Below, piece after piece: positions 25,619-37,217 of a stretch of DNA of 64,000 nucleotides. The translations under genes and the position numbers were made by a program. Below the pieces are notes generated by a model. The model was given only the letters and a program-made list of their open reading frames with translations. It searched no databases and had not been told where the DNA came from. Source of the stretch: Daucus carota subsp. sativus. Lineage: Eukaryota; Streptophyta; Magnoliopsida; Apiales; Apiaceae. The DNA is taken from NCBI RefSeq assembly GCF_001625215.2, contig NC_030384.2, forward strand, positions 44,860,390 to 44,924,389, given 5' to 3'. Every line of letters starts with the position of its first letter. Position 1 is the stretch's first letter.

Positions 25619-27139
25619 AGTGACAAGGAAATCAATATGATCACCAAAGAGAAGTTGAAATGAGAAATCCAAGGCAACAATGAACCAATGATAACATTAA
25701 GTGAACTCTGGACAATATTTGTAACAATTACTTTGGAATTTAATAAAATAAAAGGCTCAAGTATAGTATCTGGGAATAAAGAGAAAACAAAGAGTGTAAG
25801 CAAAAAAATATAAAGAATAAAGACTTCCTGTAGGGTCTGCCCAGAAAGACTACAATTTGCAGTCTCCTCGTTTTAACAACAAAGAATCGTACCTTAAATA
25901 AAATTACTGGAAGATGAAACATCTGAAGGGAAGCTTACACATCCTTCAGGTTATCTGTTGTTTCCTTAGCACTTTATCACTGTTTCTGCGAGGTGCAGAA
26001 ACCATTTTTCGGCACAACTGCTGATTATTGTACTCTAGAGTTTAACCTTCAAATATTCAGTAACCTCCCCAGATTATATAATTTGATTATTGTATTTTCT
26101 CCTTGTTGATCCATGTTCTCATTGCATTCAGAAATGGGAAGTTTAGGCAAATAAACAAGTTCTGCAAGTAGTTCATGTTGTTCTGGAAGTAGTTCATGTC
26201 ATCGAATCATCACTTGTTTTACATGAAAGATTGTTGAATCTTCGTCATTGTTGGAATGTTGTGCTAAAACAAAACTATTGTATATTTTAGGGAGGGGGAT
26301 GAGACTCATTTTCAATTTTCTGGTTTTTTCTTATTCACCTTGTTAGAATATGGTCTTGTAAGCGTTCCTTCCAATATCTTGAGTTTTTGGGAGAAATGAT
26401 CACTTAACATGATATCAGAGCTCAGCTGGCGGACCCAAAAATGGGTTTTCGAATGAGAGGAATTTTAGAATATGATCATGTTAAGCTCTCCTCCCAACAT
26501 CCTGAGGCCTTGGGAGAACTAGTAACACCTAAATTACTTTATCTTCATTTTAAACTCGACATGTTAAGCTTAATCTATGCTTTATCCCAATTTTTTTACT
26601 TTATTTTTCTGACCTCGATTAAAAATCCATGTTTTATCCCAAGGAACAAATGTCAGTAAACACCAGTCCAGTGCGATGATTCCAATATCCAAAGGAAATA
26701 AGAACAGGATAAACCAAGTATAACCTCTGAACTAAACTTTGCTTGGGCACATTAAAAGAACTTTGGACAAGATTCTCACTTATGTCTTACTATAAGCTTT
26801 CCTGAGAAGTCCCAAGGCAACTCTTTTGTGCACTTTCCTTAAGTCTAAAAACCTTTTGTTTGTAAATTGCAAGTGTTCTTCACTACTACTTCCAAGTCGA
26901 GAAACAACAAAATATGGCGAGTATTACTGTGCATAAAAGAAGTAAAAGTATCGCAACTAAGAACGAAAACGGATATATCTGCTTTGCTTTCATCAATTGT
27001 ATAGAAATGGATGTCCTGTTTTCTTCGATGAGATAAACTTCACGTTGCATAGGTATTTCCTAATGCTGCTATATAAAGCATCCGATCTCTAAATCACTCT
27101 CTTCTTTTGCTTTTTTCCCTGCAGATTCGTGTTCTAGAA
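25619..27139. promoter_or_regulatory. Shared upstream region of the RPP13-like (-) and pseudokinase (+) genes
   Basis: This 1.5-kb stretch between divergent genes must hold both promoters. On the + side a pyrimidine tract ending CCCTGCAG at 27124 is a good acceptor, so the pseudokinase gene probably has a 5'-UTR intron, leaving a 15-base leader before its ATG. A short repeat (AAGTAGTTCATGTT/TC) occurs twice near 26165-26202. No other gene seen. Confidence 0.45.
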
Positions 27140-29711
27140 ATGTCGTCAGGGTTGCATATCCAGAAAGTGCTGGTTATTCAAGATGCATTTGTGGATCATT
27201 CTGTAAATGCTATCAGATGGGCTATCAGAGGCCTGTCTCTTCAGCCAAGAGACAAGATCAAGCTGCTTCGGGTTATTCAGCTGTTCGATACAACATCTTC
27301 TATCACCTGTGGGATATTAGGCTAGTACTGGTTCCTTAAATATAAAATATCAGAAGATCATATACTATGTAGAAATTATTTCTTAAAATTAAACTGTTTT
27401 TGTAGCTGACTTTATATGATCTGATGCCTTCTTGCTTCGATACAAGCAGGACACAGAAGGAAACTGCATTCGAGTGCCACGATTACACAGAGAGAAGAAA
27501 GCATCAAGAAAGAAACTGACAAGAAACTAGGAGAGGATAGAAACAGTGATGAGATGAATAATATACTTCAGCTTGCGACCATGCAACAGGTACAGAAGTA
27601 TTTTCTATAAAACAAGATTGTATATGACAACTCACAGCAATGAAAACTCTTTGTAACTTGAACTGTTGTCTAAGTAACAATTTTCATGTAATGTAGATTG
27701 AATTTGAAAGAGCCGTCGAAGCAGGTCACTCGCTGAAAGGAGCTATTGTGCTGGCGGCTAAGGCTTTCAATGCAACATCGGTCATCCTTGACAGGCACAC
27801 ACACATAAATCCATGTTCTGAGTTGATAAAATAAAGATAAAAATCAACTGAATATTATTGGTTATAGCAAGGGTTTAGATTAACTGAAAATAATGTGTTT
27901 TCCTCTTTTAAATCCAACAGAAAATCAAAGAAAGATCAGAAATACTTTATAGATAATCTCAAATGCGCCATTTTGAGGGTGAAGCGTGACCAAAGTGTTG
28001 AATATGTTAGAAGGCCAAACGCTGCAGAAAGTTATTATATTGCTGCGGACAGAGGCCAGAGTAGCAGCCATCGCGCTGGTAAGTTAGACAGACCTCATCT
28101 GTATTCCTACCTGATAATCTAATAAGTGGAGATTGTACACTTTTTTTTTTCTCACCCTTTTCAACTTTCCATGTAAAATTATATATGCTGCTTGTTGTAC
28201 ACATTACCAGGAACGTCAAGCTACAAATATTAATCAGCACCAACACATGCAGGTGACCAGGGAGAAGTGATATTTCAGACGTCAATTTGCTCAATATGCA
28301 TGAATCCGAGGCCACACATGGGACCGTTAAGGGAATTCACCTATAGTGATCTGCACTATTCCACAAGTGGATTTTCTGTGCGAAGTGGACTACCTCATAC
28401 CCGAAAGGTATTTTACAGAGGAGTTCTCAGTGACGGAGTTCAAATATTCGTTAGGAAACATGCACTGGGAACCATCACTGAGATGGAATTTAAGTCCAGA
28501 GTACAGATGCTTGGAAAAGTCAGACACGAAAATGTGGCTATGCTATTAGGATCGTGTTCAGACGGGCCAGAAAAGTTGCTTGTTTATGAGTATGTCTGTA
28601 ACATGACACTGAATGTGCATCTAACAAGTAAGAAATGCAAAAGTATTTCACAGTTTATAGTTTATAGACATGCACGGTTAATTTACTGAAAGATATCTTG
28701 AACTGATAATGCAGATAGAAGTAGGGAATTGACATGGGAAAGGAGAATGAAAATAGCCAGGGGAATTGCCAAAGGATTGGAATACTTGCATAGCAAAAGC
28801 TTCTATGGGAGCATGAGACCAAACAATGTTCTGCTAACGCATGACTATGATCCATTGGTAATTAAATTCATCATAAAATTGTTTTTGATCCCTATAGAAT
28901 ATTTGGCTAATATTAAGTTCTCCCATCATCCAGAGTCTGTTTGTCTGCGCTTTACCAAAAAAGACATTTTGAACTCAGTTTATCACATTAAGTCACGTCA
29001 AGTCATAAGTCACAATTTTAAACTCAAGCTTCTACACTTGCCACTTATTTGTGCAGCTAGCAAACTTTGGACTTGCAAGAAATCAATACGAGGACTTGAA
29101 TCAGTCCTCAGAAACTAGAGTCATGAAGACATTTGAATACTTGGCACCAGAATATGAAGAATCTGGAATAGATTCAAGCAAAACAGACGTATATTCATTA
29201 GGCGTCGTTCTTCTGGAACTAATAACCGGTCGAAAAACTATAGAAGAAACAGAAGGCAAAAGCTTCTTAAGATGGGTAATATATATCACTAGCCACTCTT
29301 TTAATTGCATTACAGTCTGCTTAATGATCCTTAACCAATTATAATGTTTTATTACCATTGATATAAAGGCAAGGCCGCTGTTGAAAGATAAAAGCTATGG
29401 AGAACTCATCGACCCTGTGGTCCTAGAGTCTCATGATCTTCATCAACTGTTTTGGATGGTACGCATAGCTGAAAAATGTATCAATCGAGACCCTGGCAAA
29501 AGATTCTCAATACATAAGGTACATCACTTCTCCAAAAAATCAAAGCGGACTACTAATTTGAAACGGATAAAGTATGGTGAATCAGAAAAGCCGGACACTC
29601 TCATAATGTGAATACATTCTGCAGGTGGTTAATATTCTGATGTACATTTCAAGGAATCGTGAAACTGTAGACTTGTCTCTTCTGGAATCTGAGATTGAAC
29701 CAACAAGATGA
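27140..29711 (+). CDS. USP-domain-like plus inactive protein kinase (SELMODRAFT_444075-like), nine exons
   Basis: Coding exons: 27140-27320, 27450-27589, 27697-27794, 27921-28078, 28253-28627, 28715-28857, 29057-29275, 29369-29518, 29625-29711; 1551 bases, 516 residues, frame kept throughout. Introns 1 and 3 need GC donors (AG-GCTAGT, AG-GCACAC); the others are GT-AG. The N-terminus (KVLVIQDAFVDHSVNAIRWA ... ATSVILDRKSKKDQKYF) is the universal-stress-protein-like part of this family. The kinase part has FVRKHAL for the VAIK lysine, YGSMRPNNVLL where active kinases have HRDxxxxN, NFGLA for DFG, APEYEESG for the APE segment, and TDVYSLGVVLLELITGR. Loss of both catalytic aspartates makes it a pseudokinase. 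It is shorter than many family members (about 600-750). A cytosolic or membrane-associated signalling scaffold role is inferred. Confidence 0.88.
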
Positions 29712-30582
29712 GGGTGCTATTACAGATAATACCACCACCACAACAGCTGAAGTTCATTATTTTTCGGATTTTTTCATCAAGCCATAATTTCTAGGAGAAA
29801 ATATTCGAGTCTGTACACTGTGGTATCGTATAAGGACAGTATGGATCGTGAAATTCCAACCCGAATAACATATACAAGAATTATATTTCAATACAATCGG
29901 TTGAATATAGCGTGATCCAAACTGTCCATACTGTAATTGGTGTCCGTAATGTAATGTGGTTTCCGTTTAGTGACAAGTAGAGTACTATTTTGAGTTGTGA
30001 AGTCAAGTCAAAGTGTATTAAAAGCGCAAAATTGTCTGGGCCTCAAATGTGGATCTGTTGAGAAATAAGGTTCACACTTTATGAAGACTTGACCAGCATT
30101 TACTGAAAGCAGCCCAGTCGTTACACTGTACCAGCTCCGACCATATCGAAATAATTGAAACATTTTTGCTACAAAACATTCAGATTTGTCCGGTCTACTT
30201 ACCTTTCAGTGTTCATATTCAGTATCAAGTTTTGAGATTACGAGTAGTATTTATGACGCGCGAGCAAGTAAATTTTCTACTGTTGAGCTCAGATAAGAAG
30301 AAAATTGGGTGAGGTTCGCTCAGCGGTTATCCTGAAATTAAAATAATTCATATCATAAAATAGTAGTGACATATTTTTGAATATAAACCCCAAACTATAT
30401 ATAAACATCGGTAGTTTATCTTCAGTTTCTTAAATATATATAATATATAATCAGAATAACATTGTTCGGAAATTAATTTTACTGCTATTTCATTTCTGAA
30501 ATGTTTGAATACAAACGAAGTATTGTCAATGTAGGTTCGTTCTTTACTTGGACCGCAATGGGCTACTTAATTTAATTAGCGA
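29712..30582. other. Intergenic DNA downstream of the pseudokinase gene
   Basis: Includes the probable 3' UTR. TGGATCGTGAAATTCC-type sequence (29842) and its partial complement GATCCAAACTGTCCATACTG (29914) form an imperfect inverted repeat of about 130 bases overall. No gene seen. Confidence 0.4.
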
Positions 30583-30790
30583 TTCCCTCTGTTTAGAATT
30601 ATATTGACTCAATTTTAGTCAATTTACTCAATTTTGACTAAAACTGCATATATAATATATTCTGGAAAAATATCATCTATATTATTGTAATATATGCATA
30701 AAATATTTTTTATTAGATTTTTCAGAATTATTTACTACAAGCCTGGTTAAAATTCGGTTATTAAATTATTTGATTTAAAACGGAAGTAGT
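30583..30790. mobile_element. Degenerate Stowaway-like MITE
   Basis: The left end TTCCCTCTGTTTAGAATTATATTGACTC and right end AAAACGGAAGTAGTAA are imperfect inverted versions of the CTCCCTCCGT terminus of Tc1/Mariner-type MITEs. The interior is AT-rich and non-coding. Confidence 0.45.
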
Positions 30791-31280
30791 AATATCCGTA
30801 TTAAAAATGTGCTAAATATAATTAAAATTCCTATGTAACGAAAAATTCGAGGACTACTTGAGCTTAAAATTAAACACCTAAACGCCGTGAGTAACGGAAT
30901 CTAGGCGATATGGGATCTACATTCTACAGTGACCTCTGACGAGGCTGTCTCGGTCGTGGGCTAAGGCGTCGAGCTTTGGGTGTACGCATCAACGACATTT
31001 ATCAAGTCAATCATATCTGTGACCCGTAGGCCTTAACATTAGATTATTATTAGCACTAAAATAGTGGATTAATTTGTTTCAAAATTAAATAATAAATTTA
31101 TACGGGCGCGTCACTCTTTCATCATGCCACCTGTGAGCTTACTTCACTGCCGACGTCACGCGGTTTCCTAGTTGGAATATCATATTTAGCTTCTAGAAAA
31201 TATCGGAAGTCTACTGGTTTTACTAAGCGCACACCGATTACAATTTGAGCGCAAGTACGAAGTGCTAATTGATTATCTTA
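30791..31280. other. Intergenic DNA, no gene seen
   Basis: Unusually GC-balanced for its surroundings between 30850 and 31030 (for example ACGAGGCTGTCTCGGTCGTGG), with no open frame of interest. It could be a fragment of an older transposon; nothing in it is recognisable. Confidence 0.4.
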
Positions 31281-31589
31281 CTCCTTCCATCTCATTTTAA
31301 TTGAAACTTATCCCTTTTTGAGGTGTCCAAAAAAAATAACCTATTACACTTATTATTTTTAAACACTACTTTTCACTATTACACCCACTACTTCTTCCAC
31401 TATCTCTATTTTATAATAATATAAACACTATTACACCCACCACTTTCCTCTACTATCTCAAATCTATTATTAAAATTTTGATGGGTCCCATCACTTTACT
31501 AACTTTTCAACTAATTTAATTTATTTTACTACCTTTTTCTTAATCCCCGTGAAAATCAAAGCATATCAATCTTTTTGGGACGGAGGGAG
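31281..31589. mobile_element. Stowaway-like MITE
   Basis: Starts CTCCTTCCATCTCATTTTAA after TA (31279-31280) and ends TGGGACGGAGGGAG before TA (31590-31591). The ends are inverted complements and TA is the Mariner target. The 309-bp interior is non-coding. Confidence 0.8.
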
Positions 31590-31980
31590 TAATATTTTAC
31601 TTTAATTTGAAAATTACTAGTAACTTTTTCACTAGTTAGTCGATTGTTAGGCATTACATAATGAGTGGATTAGTCACTCTACGACTGACCGAGTCAAAAT
31701 TAAGACATTTTATTAGTTGTTCGGAGGAACTTACTTTTCTCTTCAATACTTTTAAATAAATTCATCATGTCAAATTAATTATTAGGACAGGGAGTTCCTA
31801 AATTAATCGCTCGCTATCATTTATACATAGTTATATACTGAAACTAAATATAACTGAATACGGGAGAAAAACTTAGAACTAAGCATGCATTTGATTTTGA
31901 GGTTACATGAACGTTTTGCATATGCATGTCAATGAAACGTTTGTCTTAAAATTTTGTTATTTTCGCAAACCGGCAAAACT

Positions 31981-32316
31981 TTGGTTGTGTTCACGAAACT
32001 TCATGGAATGGATTGAGAAAAGAATGGAATGAAATTTGTATTATAAATTGTGAGTGATTAGTGAAATTGTTTAAAATTTTCATTTTATCAAACATTTCAT
32101 TCTAACTATTTTAACTAAAAATCTAACCCACATGTTTTAAAAGAAATATTTATTCCATTTGTTCATCATCTTTTCCTATTATCTTCTTCATGAAAATTTC
32201 AACTCACTCATATTTAGTCATTATTGCCTCATGCTTTCTTCATTCTCCATAAAACTTGTTCATATAGCTTCATTTCATTCTCCCCTCATTCCATTCCATG
32301 AAGTGAACACAATCTT
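31981..32316. mobile_element. MITE with ~35-bp terminal inverted repeats
   Basis: TTGTGTTCACGAAACTTCATGGAATGGATTGAG at the left end pairs with CTCATTCCATTCCATGAAGTGAACACAA at the right end (two short differences). The interior is AT-rich and non-coding. A target-site duplication is not clear, so the superfamily is not assigned; hAT-like by general look. Confidence 0.65.
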
Positions 32317-32824
32317 AAAAAAATTACCTGGAATGCTGCCTCGCAACAATAAAAAAAAATTGCGAAAGCTGTAAAATTATTAATGTAAATATTATATACG
32401 TGATAACAATCATTTGTTTAAAAACTATTATACAATTAAGTATATTGAGATAAATAGTTTACTATTTATTCGTCCGTAACGTCTGCAATCTGTATCGTCC
32501 AACCCATTAATTAATCCAATAGAGAAAAATAAAAAATCATTTTGCATGGATGACTTCATCGCTGACGTTTCACTAATGTGTTTTATATTGAATAATTAGG
32601 AGGTAAAATACTTGCAGTATTAAAATCCAAGCAAATACTTTCACAAGTTTGCACTTTATATTCTAGATAAATTTTCTACATGGCTGTATTCCACCCATAA
32701 ATAAATGAATAGATTTTGACGGAGTCAACTCCACGTGAGCCACACAATCAACCGCTACACAATATATGCAATTATGCATAGATGTATTACTCCGTACTTA
32801 TTATATTATGAGGATAAATGGATA
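32317..32824. other. Intergenic DNA up to the MULE, no gene seen
   Basis: AT-rich sequence with no coding signal. It ends in the left copy of the 10-bp target-site duplication TAAATGGATA (32815-32824). Confidence 0.4.
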
Positions 32825-32999
32825 GGCTTAAGTTCTGTGGAGACCTAATTTTCTTGGAGTACTGGAGTCCTCCATCCTGACCCTCCAATCTACTTTAATC
32901 CTACGGTGGTATTTTTTTTCTTTTTTTAATTCTAAAAACTTACAGTAGTATATATCTGTATCTCAAAAGATTTATACGACGTATAAAAAGTATACAATG

Positions 33000-34193
33000 G
33001 TTTTGAGCGCAAGTTCAGGAGGCGGTTTGCCCGATGAGCCCGAGTTTAGCGGTATGTATCTCCACGAACTGTCAGTCTGTTCTGTTGCTCGCTGCAATTG
33101 TATTCCTTATTTCGAATTTGTTCATCTACAACTATCTTCTCGGAAAATCTTCTTGTTTTCCAAATGACTATTCGAGAAGAAAAGTCTGGTATGTGTATGT
33201 TCTCTTGTTCTTCAGTTTAATATATTTGTTTCTGGTATATTCTTTATAATTATGCTGTTGTGTTAATCGAATAATCTCAGAATCTTTGATTACACACGAA
33301 AATGGTTTGGTCAATTTGATTGGAACCCGAAGTTTGGAGGAATAAGAAGATTATTGCAGTTTTTTGAGATTATAAGAGAGGTCCATCACTTTCTCCGTTA
33401 TTTGTTTCTCATTTTTTATTATTGTCTCCTGCTAGATGTGACTTTCATTTTCGTTCGATAACGTGAATTAATGTGATTATGTTTCTGTTTTGGTTGAAAA
33501 GCAAGTGGCACGGTCTATTCATATTTTCAATTTTGTATACTAGTTTCATTCATTGAACAACTACCCTTTCTAATCCGTAAGATAATAGTTTATAGCCATC
33601 AAAATTATAAAAGCTGTATCCCACACTTATTGTTGTCTCCCATTTATGACAGATATCATATGGTCAATTTGTTAAGGCTCGATGGATGGATAAATAACGC
33701 CCTGCAACAGCATTCGTTCCTCGAAAATTTTGAGTTTGAAGGACACTCAAACAGCATAAAAAGGACCAAGCTTAAGAGAACCCCTGCATTGTTCGAATTT
33801 CAACACATGATCTGTCTAGCAGGAGATGATGAGGAGAAGGTAGATACAATTTTATTCGGGTTGCAAAAAATCAGCACCACAATTTAGAATCGATTGGAAC
33901 AGAGTCAGGACATGAAGTATCTCATAGAGCTCATAAGTTCGTTAGTCCATCTGAATGCAATGAAATAATAGTCCAAAATTCAGACATAAGTCGGAACAAG
34001 AGTTATGGAAGTCGCATCAAATGTAGCTGTGAACTATCTCAACAAGATCGAAAAAAAGAAAGTGCAGCAATTGTGGATAACTTGCACGGCATAATACACA
34101 TACATGCGCAGAACCCAAAAAGACAGATGCGGTGTAAGCCTCAGTTTGATGTAAATTACATTCTATTGTTTCCTTATAGGTTCACTTTCATAT
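33000..34193 (+). pseudogene. Exon-like fragments of unknown origin carried in the MULE left half
   Basis: Four exon-like pieces, none recognised: (1) 33034-33190, Met-initiated with a strongly hydrophobic stretch (SVLLLAAIVFLISNLFIYNY), ending at a possible donor GTATGT; an ATG at 33000 opens another frame with a GCG-GTATGT donor at 33055. (2) 33281-33380, after CTCAG, encoding FDYTRKWFGQFDWNPKFGG and ending at GAG-GTCCAT. (3) 33653-33839, after GACAG, encoding LLRLDGWINNALQQHSFLEN and ending GAG-AAG-GTAGAT. (4) an open frame to the stop at 34191-34193. Joining them by the obvious splice sites does not keep one frame, so I treat this as captured, decayed gene sequence. Function unknown. Confidence 0.35.
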
Positions 34194-35115
34194 AAAGTTG
34201 TCAAAGGTATTAGGTATGTAAGTTGATGATTGTGGATTGTGAAACATTGCGCTTATTGCAAAGGGACAAAGACATGCGACAACCAACATTCAGAAATGAT
34301 ATTTATTGTTTATCAATTTGTCTTTGTGACTTAATTTATGTTTTTTAATGCCTTAAACTGAGATTATATGTGTACTAAAGCTTTACTTTTCATAATATTA
34401 GTCGTGTCTTACGTTCTTAAGAAACCTTAATTTAGCACAAGTTCATTGCTTTCATGTTCAGGGTTTTACCACTTGCACCCACCAAACAAGTGTTCTGGTT
34501 TATCTAAATCATGTAGTTATTGTACTTACTCCTGAGCAAGATAGTCTACTCGATTGTGTACATTATATTTTTATGTCTGTTCCCTGAGCATAACAGTTTG
34601 CCACATCCGTCTTCATACTGCGCATTAGTCTGTTAAAGTAATATCAATTCTCTTTGCCCAATATTTTGACGGAGCCATCATATCATTACTTTAGTCGCTG
34701 AAAGTAAATATGAAGCAACTCTTTTCAAAGACATTTCCAAATAACGTGTAGTACAATTGAACTAAAACACATCTTTCAAATTTCAAAAGTAACAATCAGA
34801 TTGTAAACTAATGGGAACACAGACTTCACGTAAATGTGTTTCTCATTAAAGTACAAAAAAGGCATAACTGAATTAAATCCCCAGCACAATGCAGAATACT
34901 AAATTTAAAGTATATTTATTTCCTACTTTGTAGCTAAATATAACAGCAATCTATATCTGACAACCTTCTTTCCCTTGGCCAGGTAGTTTGCCCCTCTAAT
35001 CACATTATCCATTTGGGCGTTTGAATCCCAAGTTAGTATTTTGTGCCCGTACACCACTCGTAATTTGTTCAGCATGCTTTTCTGGTTGTCCTGCATATCT
35101 TATCCCCAAACTCGT

Positions 35116-35671
35116 TCAGTGAACTTGTTCTACCACCATCTCACCTTTTTTTGTATCCTGCAACAACATAGATATAGGATTCCGTGTTACATCCCTGAAA
35201 AACATAGGCAAAGAACACGAAACATATATTTCAGAAACAATTACCTCTGTCTCTCTATCCCTTATTTTAGTGACCATGTCCCGTCTTTCAGTGCATCTAC
35301 TTGCATTTGTCTCGTTCATCCTCTTTTCACCATGTCTCTTCATACTAACATTCTTAGTCTTCCCAAACTGTTCAACCGGTGTGACGAAGTCATCATCTTC
35401 GTCACTAATCTCATCAGCTGGCGTCGATTTGTTTATCCCTATTCTGATCTTAAATCTAACTTCCCAGAATTTTTTGCCTTATTTAAGTCCCCTGTTGTTC
35501 CCGTATGTTCATGCATTGCATTACCTTGGGCTTGTACCGGCTTTATAAGCCTTTTCAGTTGTCCCTCAGAAGAGTTCCCGCCCTCTACGTCTAAATTAAT
35601 GTAAACAGGTGCTTTTTTCGGCCAATTGTATATCCAAGGACTCTCAATGAGCCTCGAACTCCTCCTTCGTT
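35116..35671 (-). pseudogene. Minus-strand frame-broken coding fragment in the MULE right half
   Basis: After an acceptor TTTTTTGCAG, the exon 35245-35671 starts in a frame encoding RRRSSRLIESPWIYNWPKK and stays open to a stop at about 35439. A second frame over the rest encodes TPADEISDEDDDFVTPVEQF up to a donor GAG-GTAATT at 35244. A further short piece (FRDVTRNPISML, stop at 35116-35118) follows an acceptor-like TTTTTCAG. The shift between the two frames suggests one indel. Basic-then-acidic linkers of this kind occur in Ulp1-related proteins of plant MULEs; that link is a guess from composition only. Confidence 0.35.
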
Positions 35672-37217
35672 CTGCAAAAAAGTGGTAAGAAATACTTATC
35701 TTAAAAATGTTGGAGCTCATCTACCACATTAACCTAAATCATGTTTTTTGATAAACAAAGTCTTCTCAAATTTTTCAAAATAAATTTACAACACGAGGTT
35801 TTTGATGAACAAAGTTTTTTTTACAATTTTCAAAATAAATTTAGTTGTTCTGCACTTGTGCTATCATTCCCTACAATAGTTATTAGCTTAATAGCGTAAC
35901 ATATTTACGAAAACTCAAAATTAATAAAGCATTGTATCCTTGATTCCATATAATAGTTAACCAAATGAATAAATATAATACTACAATCAACATGTCAGCA
36001 TGAAGTATCACCATATTCATTCCAATTTAAGCCAGGCGATATATTAATACATAAGGAACAATATTAGCAACCAGTAGTCATATTATGTTTGGTCATCACC
36101 TTATTGCTCCAATAATAAAACTTCAACTTTTCAAACAGTGGATAATTAAGAGGTTAATTTGCATTTTAATTGTTGAACTCAAGCTGATTAATTACGCAAT
36201 GCAATGCGGCACATTCATTATCTTGACTAGCAAAATCCCAAGAATAATAACTACAAAAGTGAATATAAAGCAAACATACACCCACCAATTAGCAAAATAA
36301 AAAATAAAAAAAATACATTGAAAAAGAAAAGTACCCAGAGATGCCTATAACAATGTTAGGTAAATTAGTTCCATCATTGATAGTATATCAATTATTGGGT
36401 GTTTGCACACAAACACACAATCACAAGAAAAAAATAAAAACAAGCGCTTGTTAAAAAGAAACCAAAGTCTGGAAATAATTACCAAAGGCGATGAGAGTAG
36501 TGGGGAACAATACACACAAAGGCAGAAGATCACAGATTATAAATTGTAACAACAAACTAAGGCATGCACCTCCACCTAGAAATCACCCATTCTCCAACAC
36601 AGATGATTCGGTCTAAAAAAATTTTAGGGAACAAAACAACTAAAAAACTGAGATCACATTGTTCTCTAGTACACATTCAACGAGCAATTAGTCAAGAACA
36701 AGCCTATAACACAACATCAAAATCGAACACCTTATTGATAAATGTCTACATTTGAGTCGGGTGGAGACAAACCTGAACTCATTCCCCGTCGTTTCCCTTC
36801 TATACTCAAGTTTCGCGTTTGTGATGAACGTTGCGTTGTTCCGCAATACGCAACTATGGTTTAGTTGTCGACCCTTATCTGAACTCTCCCGTTGTTGTCC
36901 TCAGCCGTTCTTATCGGTCTGGTTTATCTCTTCGGAATATCGGATTTGATTTGGGGGAGTAATTTTAGGGGAACAATTGAGCAGTAACTGCCACTTGAAT
37001 GGCGTTCGATACGGGGGATATGATTGTGCAGACATACGGTGTACAATGTTGTATACAAACATGTGTATCCAACAATTTTAATTTAAAAAGAAAATGACAG
37101 TTAGTCACTCAAATCTACCGTCCACATCAGTTCCGATCTAATGGTTCTAGAGTTGGTCTCCAGACTCCAAGTACTCCAAATAATTTAGTCTCTAAAGAAC
37201 CCAACTCTAAATGGATA

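Larger units (their letters stand above)
32825..37207. mobile_element. Mutator-like element (MULE) with long TIRs and 10-bp TSD, gene fragments inside
   Basis: The left terminus (GGCTTAAGTTCTGTGGAGAC, then TAATTTTCTTGGAGTACTGG) and the reverse complement of the right terminus (GAGTTGGGTTCTTTAGAGAC, then TAAATTATTTGGAGTACTTG) align over at least 45 bases and remain alignable further in. The element is flanked by a perfect direct repeat TAAATGGATA (32815-32824 and 37208-37217). Long TIRs plus a 9-10 bp target duplication define Mutator-class elements. The 4383-bp interior has no MURA-like transposase. It holds exon-like segments on + (33000-34193) and on - (35116-35671), so it is non-autonomous and of Pack-MULE type, or a decayed Ulp1-bearing MULE. 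Confidence 0.85.
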
